A stretch of DNA of 23,140 bases from assembly GCA_002221725.1 (NCBI GenBank), contig NJFT01000365.1, positions 1 through 23,140 on the forward strand. The letters are read 5' to 3'. The notes beneath the pieces are model-generated. The model was not told the DNA's origin and did no database searches. It saw only the letters and a list, made by a program, of their open reading frames with translations. The DNA comes from Scedosporium boydii. Its lineage: Eukaryota; Ascomycota; Sordariomycetes; Microascales; Microascaceae. Shown here piece by piece: positions 1 through 10,734 of this stretch (the first letter of the stretch is position 1; each line of letters begins with the position of its first letter). Made by a program: the position numbers and the translations under genes.

Positions 1-1189
1 CATTTCCAGAAGGCTGTTCTTGTGGGGGAATTGGTTCTTGAAGAATAAGAGGGCTAAGAAGAGGCTTGGCCATGTTTACTGGCCAAAGTCCAGATGCCAT
101 GAACCCACTCTTGATATTCTTGCTGATTAGCCTACTATTTTGAGCCTTATGATAATAGGAAAGTAGGTTTCTTTTCCCTACTACTATAGATATAGTAGTT
201 AAGGTAAGAAGATTAACTTCCTTTTGATAAGCTGTCTTTAAGGGGCTGAATATAGCTAAGTCTAATGGTTAGAGGATATGGGATGTGTGTGGGGGTAAGA
301 AAAGAAGGAAAATATAATGTTGGAAGTACTTATATATGAATTTATCTGTAGTATGGCTTCTATAGCTGTCTAAGATAAGAAGATGGGCTTCCTGAGGGTT
401 GGCTGGCTTGGTATAAGGAATGAAGATCTTTTTAAGCTATTCTAGAGTAGTATCATTAGTTGTCTACCTATTATCAGTTGCTGTAAAGTGCTAGTCCTTG
501 AAAGAAGCTAAATCTATTGGAAACCACTGCTGTTGGACTGATTTTCCTTTGAAAATAACTAATGGAGGAAGAGCCTGGCTAGTAGCTGAGACACACTCGA
601 TAAATGAAGTCTACAGCCAGGAACCAGGCTGTTTCTTTTGGATTAAGCGCTTTTTAGTACTTCCAAGAACAAGTCTATTACTGATATAGCCTTCTATTAT
701 CCCTGTTTCATCTATATTATATCTGTTTTCTTGTTTGATGTTCTTAATGCTAGGTAGTTGGAAGTGTTGGAACCAGGGCTGGATTACCTTAGTTCTAGCG
801 CTATTGACATAGACAGAATCGATAGATTTCCCTCTTATGGTCCTAATAGATGGGTTTCTTCTTAAAAATCCCTCTATCTATCTCTTTCTAAGTGGCTGTG
901 TGTCTCCTTGGGTCCTGAGGATTCTTTCTGCAAAAGAGCGGACTTGGGCATGGGTTGGAGGAAGTCCTAGGGCTCCTTGGGTTAGAACCTATGCTGTCAA
1001 GTGGGTTTCTTGGGAAGTGCTGAGTCTCTGCATGCTGGAAAAGGCCTCTTTTTTTGGCTGATGGCCAAGAATGCGGTTTCTGATAGATGTTCTTGGAATA
1101 CCCCATTCCTTAGCTGCTCGGGCAGTCGACATCCCATTTGCGATGGCTTTGAGGGCATCCTGAAGGTCATTTTCAGTATAGGACTTCAT
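1..1189 (-). pseudogene. RIP-degraded pogo/Fot1-type transposase (partial, runs off left edge)
   Basis: Read on the minus strand from the ATG at 1189, one frame runs to the left edge with no frameshift. It is cut by seven stops, at 991-989, 880-878, 613-611, 493-491, 466-464, 439-437 and 271-269. The first residues form a Psq/CENP-B-like helix-turn-helix (ALKAIANGMSTARAAKEWGI). The catalytic triad survives: first Asp at 712 (DETG context), second at 370, third at 262 (in PLDLAIFSPLK). The last two are 35 residues apart, the DD35D spacing of fungal Fot1-like elements. Stops fall where the family has Trp or Gln (for instance before IEGF, HFTATDN and LKKIF), so G-to-A or C-to-T transitions explain them. 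The second motif reads DSYRSH where the family usually has DGHGSH, again transitions only. The element cannot make its own transposase. Family assignment is from memory of conserved motifs. Confidence 0.88.
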
Positions 1190-1340
1190 TTTTAGTAGGA
1201 AAAGCTGGATACTGAATTTGAAGTAGATTGGAATTGGAATGGTTGAGGAATTACAGTTGGAATGTGGGAAATGTTGAAATGGCGGTGTGGAATTTGGGGT
1301 GGCCAAAAGGGGGGGGTGGCCACAAGTGGGGGGTCCAACT
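1190..1340 (-). mobile_element. 5' terminal region of the pogo/Fot1-type element
   Basis: This is the non-coding lead between the transposase start and the inferred element end. On the minus strand the end reads AGTTGGACCCCCCAC, starting at 1340 and preceded by TA at 1342-1341, as expected for elements that insert at TA. Inside it the 10-mer GGGGTGGCCA occurs twice (plus strand, 1296-1305 and 1313-1322), a likely transposase-binding subterminal repeat. Base composition becomes much more GC-rich just beyond 1343. The opposite terminus is outside the window, so the inverted repeat itself could not be checked. Confidence 0.62.
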
Positions 1341-1342
1341 TA

Positions 1343-1490
1343 TACGCAAGCCGCTCAGGACGCGGAGACTTCGCCGCGTACCACTTACGATTGAACCACG
1401 AAGATGCCGCTACAACGTGCCAATCCGGACGGGACAAGACGCCGGAGCATTTCTTCTACTGCCGGCGAGGCCGGAGAGCTGCATCACAGC
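1343..1490 (+). pseudogene. Relic of a LINE-type (Tad/I-like) retroelement, C-terminal end of ORF2
   Basis: The plus-strand frame through this stretch reads SGRGDFAAYHLRLNHEDA, then a Cys, then KTPEHFFYCRRGRR. It resembles the conserved tail of fungal non-LTR reverse transcriptase/RNase H proteins, which usually read GHGDFAxYHxRFNHxDA, then a C-x-C-G pair, then an H...C zinc-knuckle-like end. Here the second Cys of the pair is Ser. The similarity begins immediately after the TA where the pogo-type element ends, and no reverse transcriptase core is visible, so this is a fragment. The call rests on motif memory; a protein search would settle it. Confidence 0.6.
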
Positions 1491-2434
1491 CCCGGGGCAA
1501 CCTGAGGATAAGTGGCATACTCTCCAAGCAGGAAGGTTCATGCAAGCTGGACCAACGGCTCACAAAATCAGTGTATTTTCGTACAACCTGCCCACCATGC
1601 CCCTCACCGAGAGCTCTCAGCGAGACCCCTTCTCCTTAGCTTCCTCTCCTTTGTTAGCGAGCCCGGATGGGTAGGATAGATGGCCACAGGTCTCACGTAT
1701 AGTAGGAAGAACGCAGCCGGTATAGGAAACGACGGTTGAGAAGAGGTCCGTCAAGATGGAGACAGGTAGGGTAGCTCTACCCATCCACTAAATGCAGTTT
1801 GATGTGTCGTTGCCTCGTATCGCAACCCGATTCTTTTCCTTGCGATGCCGACCTGCCCATGTTAGAGAAACTTCAATTTCTGATGCTTTCCCGTCTGTAA
1901 ATGTCGCTTTACCTAACTTGGTAGATAACTACTCGCTGCTAATTGGTAGAGGTTTATCCGAACAACGAACAGTGACGAGTAAAATGACGACACGTTCTCG
2001 GTGGCGCAGCGAAAGTGCAAAATCTCACAGACACCACCATTGATGGGCTCCACGCAAATGGCCGACTTTTACATTCCAAATTTCCAAGGAAGCCCAGCAT
2101 GCCGAAGCTGAGGACTAAAACTACTGAAACGCCGTCGCAGCCGCGCTAACAGCTGCCTAGGACGATGGCTGGCCAGATATTTATATATTTAGAAGGGCAG
2201 ACCCCCCTCTGTGTCCAGTCACATTTTGAAGGTGATGGATTGAGCACGTCACTTTGCTGCGTAGTCTATTTAATACACCACGGAACGGGTTGTTGGCTCT
2301 TAAATACCTAAAGAGCTCCAAGATTTTTCCCATATCCTCATCCGCCCATCGCACCCTCACCTTCTCGCTTGCTTCTTTTTAGGGCTTCCGATATCTTGGC
2401 GACACCTGTGATATGCCAGACGGCCTTGTTCAAC
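1491..2434. other. Intergenic region upstream of the TPR-HET gene
   Basis: No convincing gene is seen. Small open frames here lack recognisable domains. A strong TATA-like AT block lies at 2177-2191. Immediately before the TPR gene, 2371-2382 is a pyrimidine tract ending in TAG that looks like a 3' splice site, so the 5' leader may contain an intron or a short upstream exon. Confidence 0.4.
2177..2191 (+). promoter_or_regulatory. TATA-like element upstream of the TPR-HET gene
   Basis: The run ATATTTATATATTTA stands out in otherwise mixed sequence about 245 bp before the first ATG of the TPR-HET reading frame. Its position fits a promoter if the leader is long or spliced. No transcription start can be read from the sequence. 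Confidence 0.35.
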
Positions 2435-5400
2435 ATGATGGCTCAAACACAACGCTTGAATGCCTTCGATGTCGGGGAGTACCAGAGAACCGGGCGATCA
2501 GCCAATCTGGAGGAAACAATCGAGAACGTGAGGAAACAAATAGTAGGAATGTCTAGTCAGGATCCCAACCTCTGCCCCAGACTTGACACTTTGGGAGAGC
2601 TGCTTGGTGAGAGGTTCGATCGGACTGGGATCATCAAGCATGTAGAAGAAGCAATCTCTGTTGCTAGTCGAGCTGTCAATGCAACCCCAGCAGGAGACGA
2701 CAACAAATGCAGGCGCTTAGGAGAGCTTGCCACGGGATACAGTCGGCTATTCGAGCGAACTGGCAGAAACTCGGATATCGACAAGGCCATATCAATTGCT
2801 AGTCAGGGTCTCGAGAGTACCCCGGACAACCACCCTTCCATGCCCACCTCTCTGGTCAACTTAGCTACCATGCAACTAAAAAGGTCTTGTCACCTTGACG
2901 AGGAACAAGACTTGAATAGCGCGATCAGAAATTCTGAGCGTGCTATTGCATTATTGCCTTCCGGACATTATCAACTGCCGCTTTGCCGCAATACGCTCTC
3001 GCTCTGTTTGAAATCCAGATTCACACGCAATGGAGATTTCCAAGATTTAGAGCGAGCAATCCATAATATCAAGCAAGCTATAGAAGGTACAACTAAAGGG
3101 CATCCGTATCTGGGAGTGTATCTTTATAACTTGAGTGATATGCTGGAGCTCAAGTTCGCGAAGACAGACGACATGAATGATCTGGCAGAATCCGTTCACA
3201 TTGCTCGCTATGTGTTGGAATTGACGCAAGACGGCGACCCAAATAAGGCAGAGAAACTGGGCAGTTTGAGCAACAAATTGCATGCGCGATTCGAGCGGAC
3301 ATCTCTTCAAACAGACATCGACGAAGCTGTGGAGAGATCCCGACAAGCCGTAGAGCTTAGTGAGGGCAACTCCGCACTCCCGAGGTATCTTCGGGGACTC
3401 AGTGACCGACTCCGCTCCAGATATCTCAAATTCGGGACGGCTGGGGACTTGGACTCAGCTCTCCAGCATATGCAGCGGGCAGTAGATCTGGACAAGAGCC
3501 CGCAACGAGGAGTGTACTTGTCTGGCCTTGCTACTCTGCTGGCCGATCGCTTCGACTTACGAAGTTCACGGGAAGATTTGGAACACGGGGTTGCGAGGTG
3601 CCAAGAAGCAATATCGATAACAACTCCCAATAGTCGTCGGCAAGCAGATTACAACAGCCTCCTAGGTGAATTATTATGGCGGCGATATCAATGGACAGCC
3701 AGCATAGCCGATCTCGCTCGCTATTCAGCACACGAGGCGCACCACTTTGTTAACCACTGCCGGGACCGCTGGTTTAGCGCGCCACCTGACCAACTTGGCT
3801 CAGTATGCGCTGGCAAAATACGACATGACTGGGAACACGCAGGATTTAGAGGAAGGGCTTCAGGCAGCGAAAAGGGCGGTCGACATTTTGCCAACGACTC
3901 ACCCGAAGAGAAGCCTATGCTTGAACAACTTGCGTGCTGCCTTGCATCGAAGATTCAAAATGACGAGGTCGTCTAGTGATCTCAACGATGCAATACGATA
4001 TACCAGCGATGCCAAAATATTAATTCTTGATGACGACCCTACTTACCATATAGTTCAGAAAAGGCTGGACGACTTGATGCGGAGCAAAGCTTTGTTGCAG
4101 GCTCAAAGCCCATTAGAGAATGATCTTCATTCGACTTCTCATGCGCCAAGGGAAGGGAGAACTTCCGGCATTGAGGTTGCCAACGCTACAGAGCAGCCAG
4201 GAAATCTCAGCGTTCCCTCTCGTATACAGCCGCACAACATACCCGATGACGCCCGCGGCAGGAGGAACGAAGTCGATGAAGTAGCTGGCCGCCTTGTTTC
4301 GGAAGGAGAGAGTGCGCCAACGAAACCAGCAGCGCCAATTCCGACTCTGCAACTAGAGTCTCTTGACCATCTGGGCTTAGCTGGTCAATCGGTGATTTCT
4401 CGAATGTCTGAGGGAGACTCTATTTATGCAACTCAGGGTGAAGACGGCCGGCCCATATTCTGGCTTTCCAGAAGACCCCTGGAATTTGTCATCCGCCATG
4501 GACTCGGAACTGACTTACTTGATCGGCGACCTACGACGCCATCATTCCACTACGCCAACCCAGAAGAATTTAGCATTGGCAGCGAGTCTCTGGAGGGTAT
4601 TTGCAAGTTTTGCCAGCTCATTCTAATTCCCAACGCTCCGACGCACTCCTGTCACCAACCAAATTTTCAATCACTCGAAACCTCGGCAGAGAAATGTCCC
4701 ATGTGTAAGGTGCTCGTCAAAGGCTTTAAAGACAGCGGTGATTCCGAGGAGCTGGCCAAAACTGGTGCAAATTCCGCCAAGTTTGGCGCGCTCCGAATCA
4801 GGAACGACAAGGTCAATAATAACTCGCAGAGCCAAACTAGAATCTTGAAAACAATCTGGAAAGGTACCGGCCCGGAGAGCCCCAAAATTGTCTTTGCTCA
4901 AAGGCGTAATTTAGGTAAGTTGTAGAACACCATTTGGAGAGCTCAGTTTCGGGACTATTGTATTGATAAGATCGCCTATGTTGCCTTAATAGGAACGCTG
5001 GCTGGCCGCTCAGTTTGGGACACGAACGCCAATATGTCGCTGGAGTCGCGCCTAGCCGTCATCTCTGAGTGGCTTGGAGATTGTGCATGCCATGACAAAT
5101 GTAATTCTCACACCGACCAGGATCTTCCTCCCTTGCCGAGTCGAGTCATTTATATCGGAGCATCTGATAATTCAGAACCGCCTCGGCTCTATGTCTCACA
5201 GGGAGAGCGAGCATCGTACACTACTCTGAGTCACTGTTGGGGTAAATTCAACATTGCCAAGACAACGAAAGACACTCTCAGCAGCCGGCTGCAGGCCATT
5301 CCCCTGCTCGACCTACCGAAATCCTTCCAAGATGCAATTATAGTCACTCGCTACCTCGGTATCAAGTATCTTTGGATTGACTCTCTATGCATCGTCCAGG

Positions 5401-6570
5401 ACGATCCTCAAGATTGGGAGACAGAGTCGGCGAATATGGCATCAATCTACCAGAACTCAAGCCTCACTATTGCATCTGTGGCCGCTAGCGATGCACGAGG
5501 CGGCTGTTTTCAGAGCCCTGGGCATGCCTTGTCCATCCCGTATATGGGAACGTCATTGTTCCTCCGGAAATAGACCGCAAGTTGTTTGGACAATGTTGAT
5601 GTCGAGGGGGGCACCACTCCGTTATATACACGAGGGTGGACGCTGCAGGAAGAGGTCCTGTCGCCACGTCGTCTACTTTTGCAAAGATCAACTACTCTGG
5701 AGGTGTGAGAGCTGCCTTGCGTCCGAGGATGGCGTCAGAGATATCATGCTTGACACTTCCGACGAATCAACGTCAACAAGGCTGCTTGCTCTCCCAGAGA
5801 TCCAGATGACCAAGGCTCTGATGTATCGCCGCTGGCAGCGCCTCGTTTCGGCATACTCGGGCAGGTCACTGACGTACACAAAAGACAAGCTTGCTGCTTT
5901 GGCAGGTGTAGCTACCGCATTTGGAAACCTACTCGGAGATGAGTCAGTTGCGGGACTGTGGAGGAACAACATTCACGAGGACTTGCTCTGGTCTTCTGCT
6001 TATTGTCTTCCTCAGAAGACCGATCGGCAAGTCGGCATTCCTTCGTGGTCTTGGGCGCATATCCACGGTGAAGTCCGGTACTCGGGCCATAATTTCAACC
6101 AGGCGCGGTACGAGACCGCAAACCAACTGGAAATCGTCCACTCGCAACTTAGCTGGTCTGGGCCCGTGTTTACATCTAGTATTACTCAGTCCATCTTCAC
6201 GGCTCGCGGTCGGATACTGCATCTCAAGGTCCATCAATCAAACGAATTTTCCAATAATGGGTCTTCAGTCTCTCTCCACCCAAAGGCGGGTTTCCCGGAT
6301 GCGATGGTGGGATACGGCACATTGGAGGTCATCCCAACACTGATATCAACTATTTGGTGTCTGGAGATTTCCACGACGAAATCTCGGGAAACACTTGAAG
6401 GCATAACAGAGTTTGATCACAATGTTCTTCTCCTCTGTCCAACTAATACCCCGCAGACTTTCCGGAGGGTAGGTGTAGGTATTGTTTGGCATAATACAGT
6501 ATTGAAGGAGCAGAAGAAAGGGGACAAGCCGTTTGAGAATGTTAGCAAGACCTTAGTTCACTTGGTGTAA
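2435..6570 (+). pseudogene. TPR-repeat/HET-domain fusion gene, frame-disrupted
   Basis: HET proteins trigger fungal cell death on non-self recognition; TPR-like repeats would be the sensor or partner-binding part. The first ATG is at 2435. About twelve repeats of roughly 45 residues follow (signature [FY]-x-R-T-G...DL..AI...RAV..TP), to about 3990. A 4-bp tandem duplication (TCGC twice, 3714-3721) throws the repeats out of frame, and they resume in another frame. That frame runs without a break through the last repeats, a linker and the Cys-rich lead of HET proteins (about 4591-4720) to a donor at 4915. Intron 4915-4992 (78 nt) joins phase 1 to the HET core: LSHCWG at 5226-5243, LWIDSLCI at 5370-5393. 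Beyond this the HET block TRGWTLQEE (from 5628) and DQLLWRC (from about 5684) lie in different frames, and a TAG stands at 5571-5573. The tail is open to TAA at 6570. It is either a decayed gene or one with assembly indels; the HET and TPR identities are clear, the coding status less so. Confidence 0.8.
4915..4992 (+). other. Intron in the TPR-HET gene
   Basis: Donor GTAAGT follows TTA-G, and the acceptor is TTAATAG. The 78-nt removal joins G to GA (a Gly codon) in phase 1. It carries the frame from the linker segment into the HET segment, past the stop at 4923-4925. It is the only clean intron seen in this gene. Confidence 0.75.
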
Positions 6571-7418
6571 TGTAGTTCTTATTCTCTATCTGTTGAGCAT
6601 TTCCAATTTTAGTATTTTATCCTCCTAAAAACGCACAATACGCTCGAATGCGTACGTGACGTAAGAGGCGCCCTTAGTTAGCAGTGCTACCTAACGAATC
6701 CTTATTGCAAAAAGGGGTTCAGATGAGAAGGAAAACGAGGAACTTCGTCAAGTGGTCGGACAATTCTCATAAAATTGTTTTTAGACTACTTGTACACATG
6801 GGCCATCTACTTAAAGGTGCTTCTTCTTATAGTCCGCTATGTATTTAGGGGTAGGAAATATTACATGGAAGTATCAAGTGCTGGTGTCAACAGCTTGAGA
6901 CCATTATACACTGTAGCTGTGGAATAATCGTCCTCGGCATCACACTCGCGCGCTCACGATGATCCGAAACTTCCGGCCGTAGAAATTTTTTTTCTTTTTC
7001 ACATTTCAGCTCAACGGTACGAAATGAGGAAGGGGTGGAAAAAAAATTGAGTGGGCAATCGGAATGAAAACCGATTCTTTTCGAGGCTGGAGCATACGCA
7101 ATAAGTTCTGAAAAATAGTAAGGCCAATTCTTGGATAACGGGTTGGAAGTTCTCTCACTAGTACCTGTGGAGGGAAAGGAGGAGGCCTCATCCGTCCAAC
7201 GTGAGCACCCGACTATATTTTCTTTCTCGCGTGTCTACTCAATTACTGTAACGTGGCAAACATCCGTTCATCCTTTCCTCAATGTGAAACTAAAGCATGC
7301 CCCTGTGAACGCCCACTCCACTCTCAAAACGCCGCCGGCCACGCGAACGCCGAGAATCTACACCAACGAAGTCACGCACATATTACCCCGAAAGCAAATG
7401 CCCTCGCGTATATCCGCC
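6571..7418. other. Intergenic region between convergent 3' ends
   Basis: This lies between the stop of the TPR-HET gene (plus) and the stop of the AAA ATPase gene (minus). It is AT-rich with short T and A runs (for example 6987-6997 and 7039-7046), suitable for 3' UTRs. No gene, repeat or RNA is recognised. Confidence 0.5.
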
Positions 7419-9571
7419 TTACAAAAACATATTCCTCTGCTCGACATTCTTTCTCGACCGTCCCGGAGCCGTGTAGTCAACGCCAATCACGCTGTCCAAG
7501 TCTTTCTCGAAGGTCGCTTGAATCTTAGTCACCTGCTGCATCTGGGCGAGATCAATCCGGACATTGTCAAACGCAGAGAGACTCTCGGCCGCTTTGATAA
7601 CGTTCTTGATCTGCCGTCCGTTAAGCTCGTGCTCAGCGAGGGTGGCGATGCCAACCTCGTCGATGTCCACGCCGCCTGGCACCCGCTTGCAGAAGTTCCG
7701 CCAGATCTCGGCGCGCGAATCAACGCTGAGGTCTGTATAGCGGATGGGGATGTGGATACGCGACTTGAAGGCGTCGTCGAAGGTCCTGACGCGGTTCGTG
7801 GTCAGGAACAGAATACCGCTGTAGTACTCCAACACACGCAGGAAAACGCTGACCATGGCGTTGCGGTGCAGATCGTGCAGGGAGCGGCGCTCGAGGAAGA
7901 CGTCTGCCTCGTCGATCAGGAGCACGGCGCGCCAGGTTGCCGCCATGTCCATGATGTCTGTTAATTGCCTGTCGAGGTCGATGCTAGAGGTTCCCACTAT
8001 AACGAGGCGGTTAATCTTTGTCATACGAAAAACAGGGATCCAGTTGCGGATAAAGCCTTAGGAAAAACAAAACTTACAATCACCGGATGATACCATATAT
8101 AGAGGCCGCTTCACGTACTCAGCCACACACTCGGCCGTCAGCGTCTTCCCAACACCAGGAGGTCCATGAAGAACGCAGACGAGGCCCTGTCCCTTGCCCT
8201 TGACGATGTCATCAAAGGACTCGCGCTCCCGGCTGTGAACGGAAACAAGAGCCTGCATAGTCTTCTTGACGGACGGGTCGAGCACCAAGCTATCGAAGCA
8301 GTCAGAGTTCCACTGGATAGGCTCGAGCACCTCGACGGAAAATTCGAGGAACTTTTTCACCGAGAACGAATAGCCCCGCACCCTGGGATTGGCGAGGAGC
8401 GCCTCCTCATCCGAGAGCTTCCTGTCATCCTCGTCCCTACGGTCTTCGAACTTGAGGACGGTAAACGATCCATTGGCCTCGAGGCGGTGATGGGTCTTGC
8501 AGTCAATCATGACGCGACCGTTGACGCTGAACCGGACGTACCCGCCGTTGAAGCCCAACTTAAAGGCGATGCCGTCGTACTGAAGGAAGTGCTGTCCAAC
8601 ATAGCCCTCGAACTTCCTTCCCCGCTCCAACAGTTTCTTTCGAGCCTCTAGGGCGTCGTCGGTGAGGTCCAGAGGCATGACGCTGAGCTCGCTGAGCTGC
8701 TGGCTGCCGGGGTACTTTCGGATGAACCCACTGATCCTCCTAGTGCCCAGGGTCTCGCCGTCATAGTCGACGTACTCCATCGACAAGTTCATACCCTGCT
8801 CGCTGCTGTCGTCATCGTCATCGTCATACCAGGTCTGGCGAACGCGGAATGCACGGTCCTCGCCGTGGAGCTTCATATAGGCAATTGTGCCGGGAGGGAA
8901 TAGGGTCCACAATTTATCATACGACATGGCCTTGAGGTCGCCGGACAGGCACCTCTCCGAAGCATTGATCTCCTGCTCGAAGCGCTGCTTGATCCAGTCG
9001 ACGAGCATGTCAAGCTGTGCACGGGACTCCGCATCATCCTTGAAGCGCTTAGCGCCTTCGGACTCGATCTCCTTCCTGTAGTGGAAGAGCGAGTGGTACG
9101 GCGCCTCGATCCTCACATCGGTTTCGTCAATGGGGTCACCAGGATAGTCGCCAATGACATCGCGCAGTAAATCGCGAACGGGCTGGGGATTGACGTAGAG
9201 CTGAGTGGAATCGAGGTCGCCGTCCGGGTCGTAGTGCTTCACCAGGCAACACGCAAACAACCGCCACCAGTCCTTCTTCTCGCCGCTTTTCTTCACCTCG
9301 ACGACCTTGCGCTCGCAGAAGTACTGGTTGTCTTCTTCATCGTAGCGGCTGTCGAGATGCTTGATCTCGCATTTCACGGGCTTGTTCTCGTTCGAGTCAT
9401 CCTCGCTTTTATCGATTTTCTTCTCGGGCTTCTTCTCTATCTTCTTAGCCTCGAAGCCTGGGAGATGACTTTCGTTAGTCTCGGCGCCAGGATTGAGTAG
9501 CTGTGAGGACTACACTTACGCAAGAGCGTCCCAAGAGGGAGCATGAACTTTGAGAGGAGTGTGTGAGCCAT
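7419..9571 (-). CDS. AAA+ family ATPase, three exons, 669 aa
   Basis: This is a P-loop ATPase of the fungal family with a long N-terminal region followed by one AAA module. Such enzymes remodel protein complexes; the substrate is unknown. Exons run 9571-9520, 9457-8078 and 7996-7419; introns are 62 and 81 nt, both GTAAGT...AG, and the total is 2010 nt in frame. Exon 1 encodes 17 residues from an ATG in good context (ccaccATGG). A Lys/Glu-rich charged stretch spans about residues 20-45, and an Asp run is encoded near 8808-8830. Walker A GPPGVGKT is at 449-456, Walker B VLLIDEAD at 502-509, sensor-1 Asn at 545 and a candidate arginine finger at 557 (FKSRIH). All key residues are present, so it should be active. 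It stands alone and converges on the TPR-HET gene. No membrane segment was noticed. Confidence 0.9.
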
Positions 9572-10734
9572 GGTGGCGCACAGGTGTGATGGTCCCACGA
9601 AGGCAGGACAATTTTACTTGGATACGAAAATTGGGTGATGATGAAGAGAGGGAGGGTGGTCCAAATATGGGAAGGTATCCGAGTGACCAGAGATGAGAAA
9701 GTGGTGGGGTTGAAATTTTTCAGTGCCTTCTCAAACGAGACAATCGGTTGGAACGGAATGTCAATAAATATTCTGGATTCTGGCGTCACGTCTAGGGCCT
9801 CTGAGGCGACTCCGACTCAATTTTTCAGCCGCCTGGAGGCATCCGGCGCAGGCAGCAACGGGGAGCGGGGCAACAACGCCCTCGCTCCTGCCCCCGCATA
9901 ATCTCTGCCTAGAAAACTGCAGTAAGATGGGGTATTTTATGTGAGTCAGGGGCCTCAGGGTCCCTTTTTGGGAGGCCAGGCTGGGTCAAGGCAAGTGCCA
10001 TTGGTGAGATCGGTAGACCGCCCGCTGCCTAAATCGGACCAGGACCGGGGGTTGTAGCTCGGCATGATTCACCGGTGGTGGACCGCAAACTCTCAGGCAG
10101 AAATGTCATGATCTGGCCCGTTCCTGCCACTAGTGCGCCGTCACTGCGCCCCGCTCGGGTCCATACTCAGCCACTCGACGGGGCCCGGATAGGGCTGAGT
10201 ATTGTACACTTCGTGTCACGATTTCCTCTCATCACCCAGAGCTCGCTGCATTCAAAGAAAATAAAATTTGAAAAGAAAATAATCCTACGATATCACAATT
10301 TGTCCTATCGGCTTTATAACCTCTTTTCTTATTATCATAGTAGAGGGTAAGAAGTTTAAACCCCTCCTTGTTCCCTCGATGATCACATCTCGACTAATTA
10401 TTTGAGATAATTAAGCTTACCCCAGTCAGTTTCGACCAATCTAACCACCAGCTCAAAGACTCATTTATACGATATATTATATAACTACATAGAATAAGCA
10501 GGAGGGTTTCAAATTTTTGCCACGTACTTACTGTATGTAGAATAGTACTAATCTTGGCGCTGTCATAAATCTCCTTTATAAGAAAATCAAATCAAAGACG
10601 TAGGTACAAGTGGGAGCGCACTGTGACACGGGACTGGCCATCAGAACGACTCAGCTGCGGAGCCCAGTTGGAACACGAAGACAAAAGGGGCCTCACGCAG
10701 CACACAGTCTTGAGCCGTAATTGAGTTTTGGTTA
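9572..10734. other. Intergenic region upstream of the AAA ATPase
   Basis: The part next to 9571 should hold the AAA gene promoter. Positions 9780-10200 are moderately GC-rich with no gene. Positions 10250-10590 are markedly AT-rich, with a short hairpin at 10395-10413 (TAATTAT, 5-nt loop, ATAATTA). It resembles RIP-type or relic DNA but no transposon protein can be read in it. Confidence 0.45.

Noticed and set aside
1228..1674. Plus-strand open frame of 148 codons spanning the transposon end
   Set aside because: It crosses the transposon/LINE boundary and is out of frame with the LINE-like reading.
1665..1786. Inverted 10-mers GGATGGGTAG and CTACCCATCC 102 bp apart, as possible MITE ends
   Set aside because: No target duplication or second copy is seen, and a 10-bp pair at this spacing can easily arise by chance in about 1 kb.
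7131..7964. Long plus-strand open frame (277 codons)
   Set aside because: It lies antisense to the AAA ATPase 3' exon, which has clear Walker B and sensor motifs; no domain is visible in the plus-strand frame.
8166..8651. Plus-strand open frame of 161 codons
   Set aside because: It is a mirror of the ATPase coding strand, overlapping the Walker A region.
10395..10413. Hairpin TAATTAT/ATAATTA as a possible terminator or regulatory site
   Set aside because: It is a short AT-only stem in an AT-rich tract, expected by chance, with no gene context.
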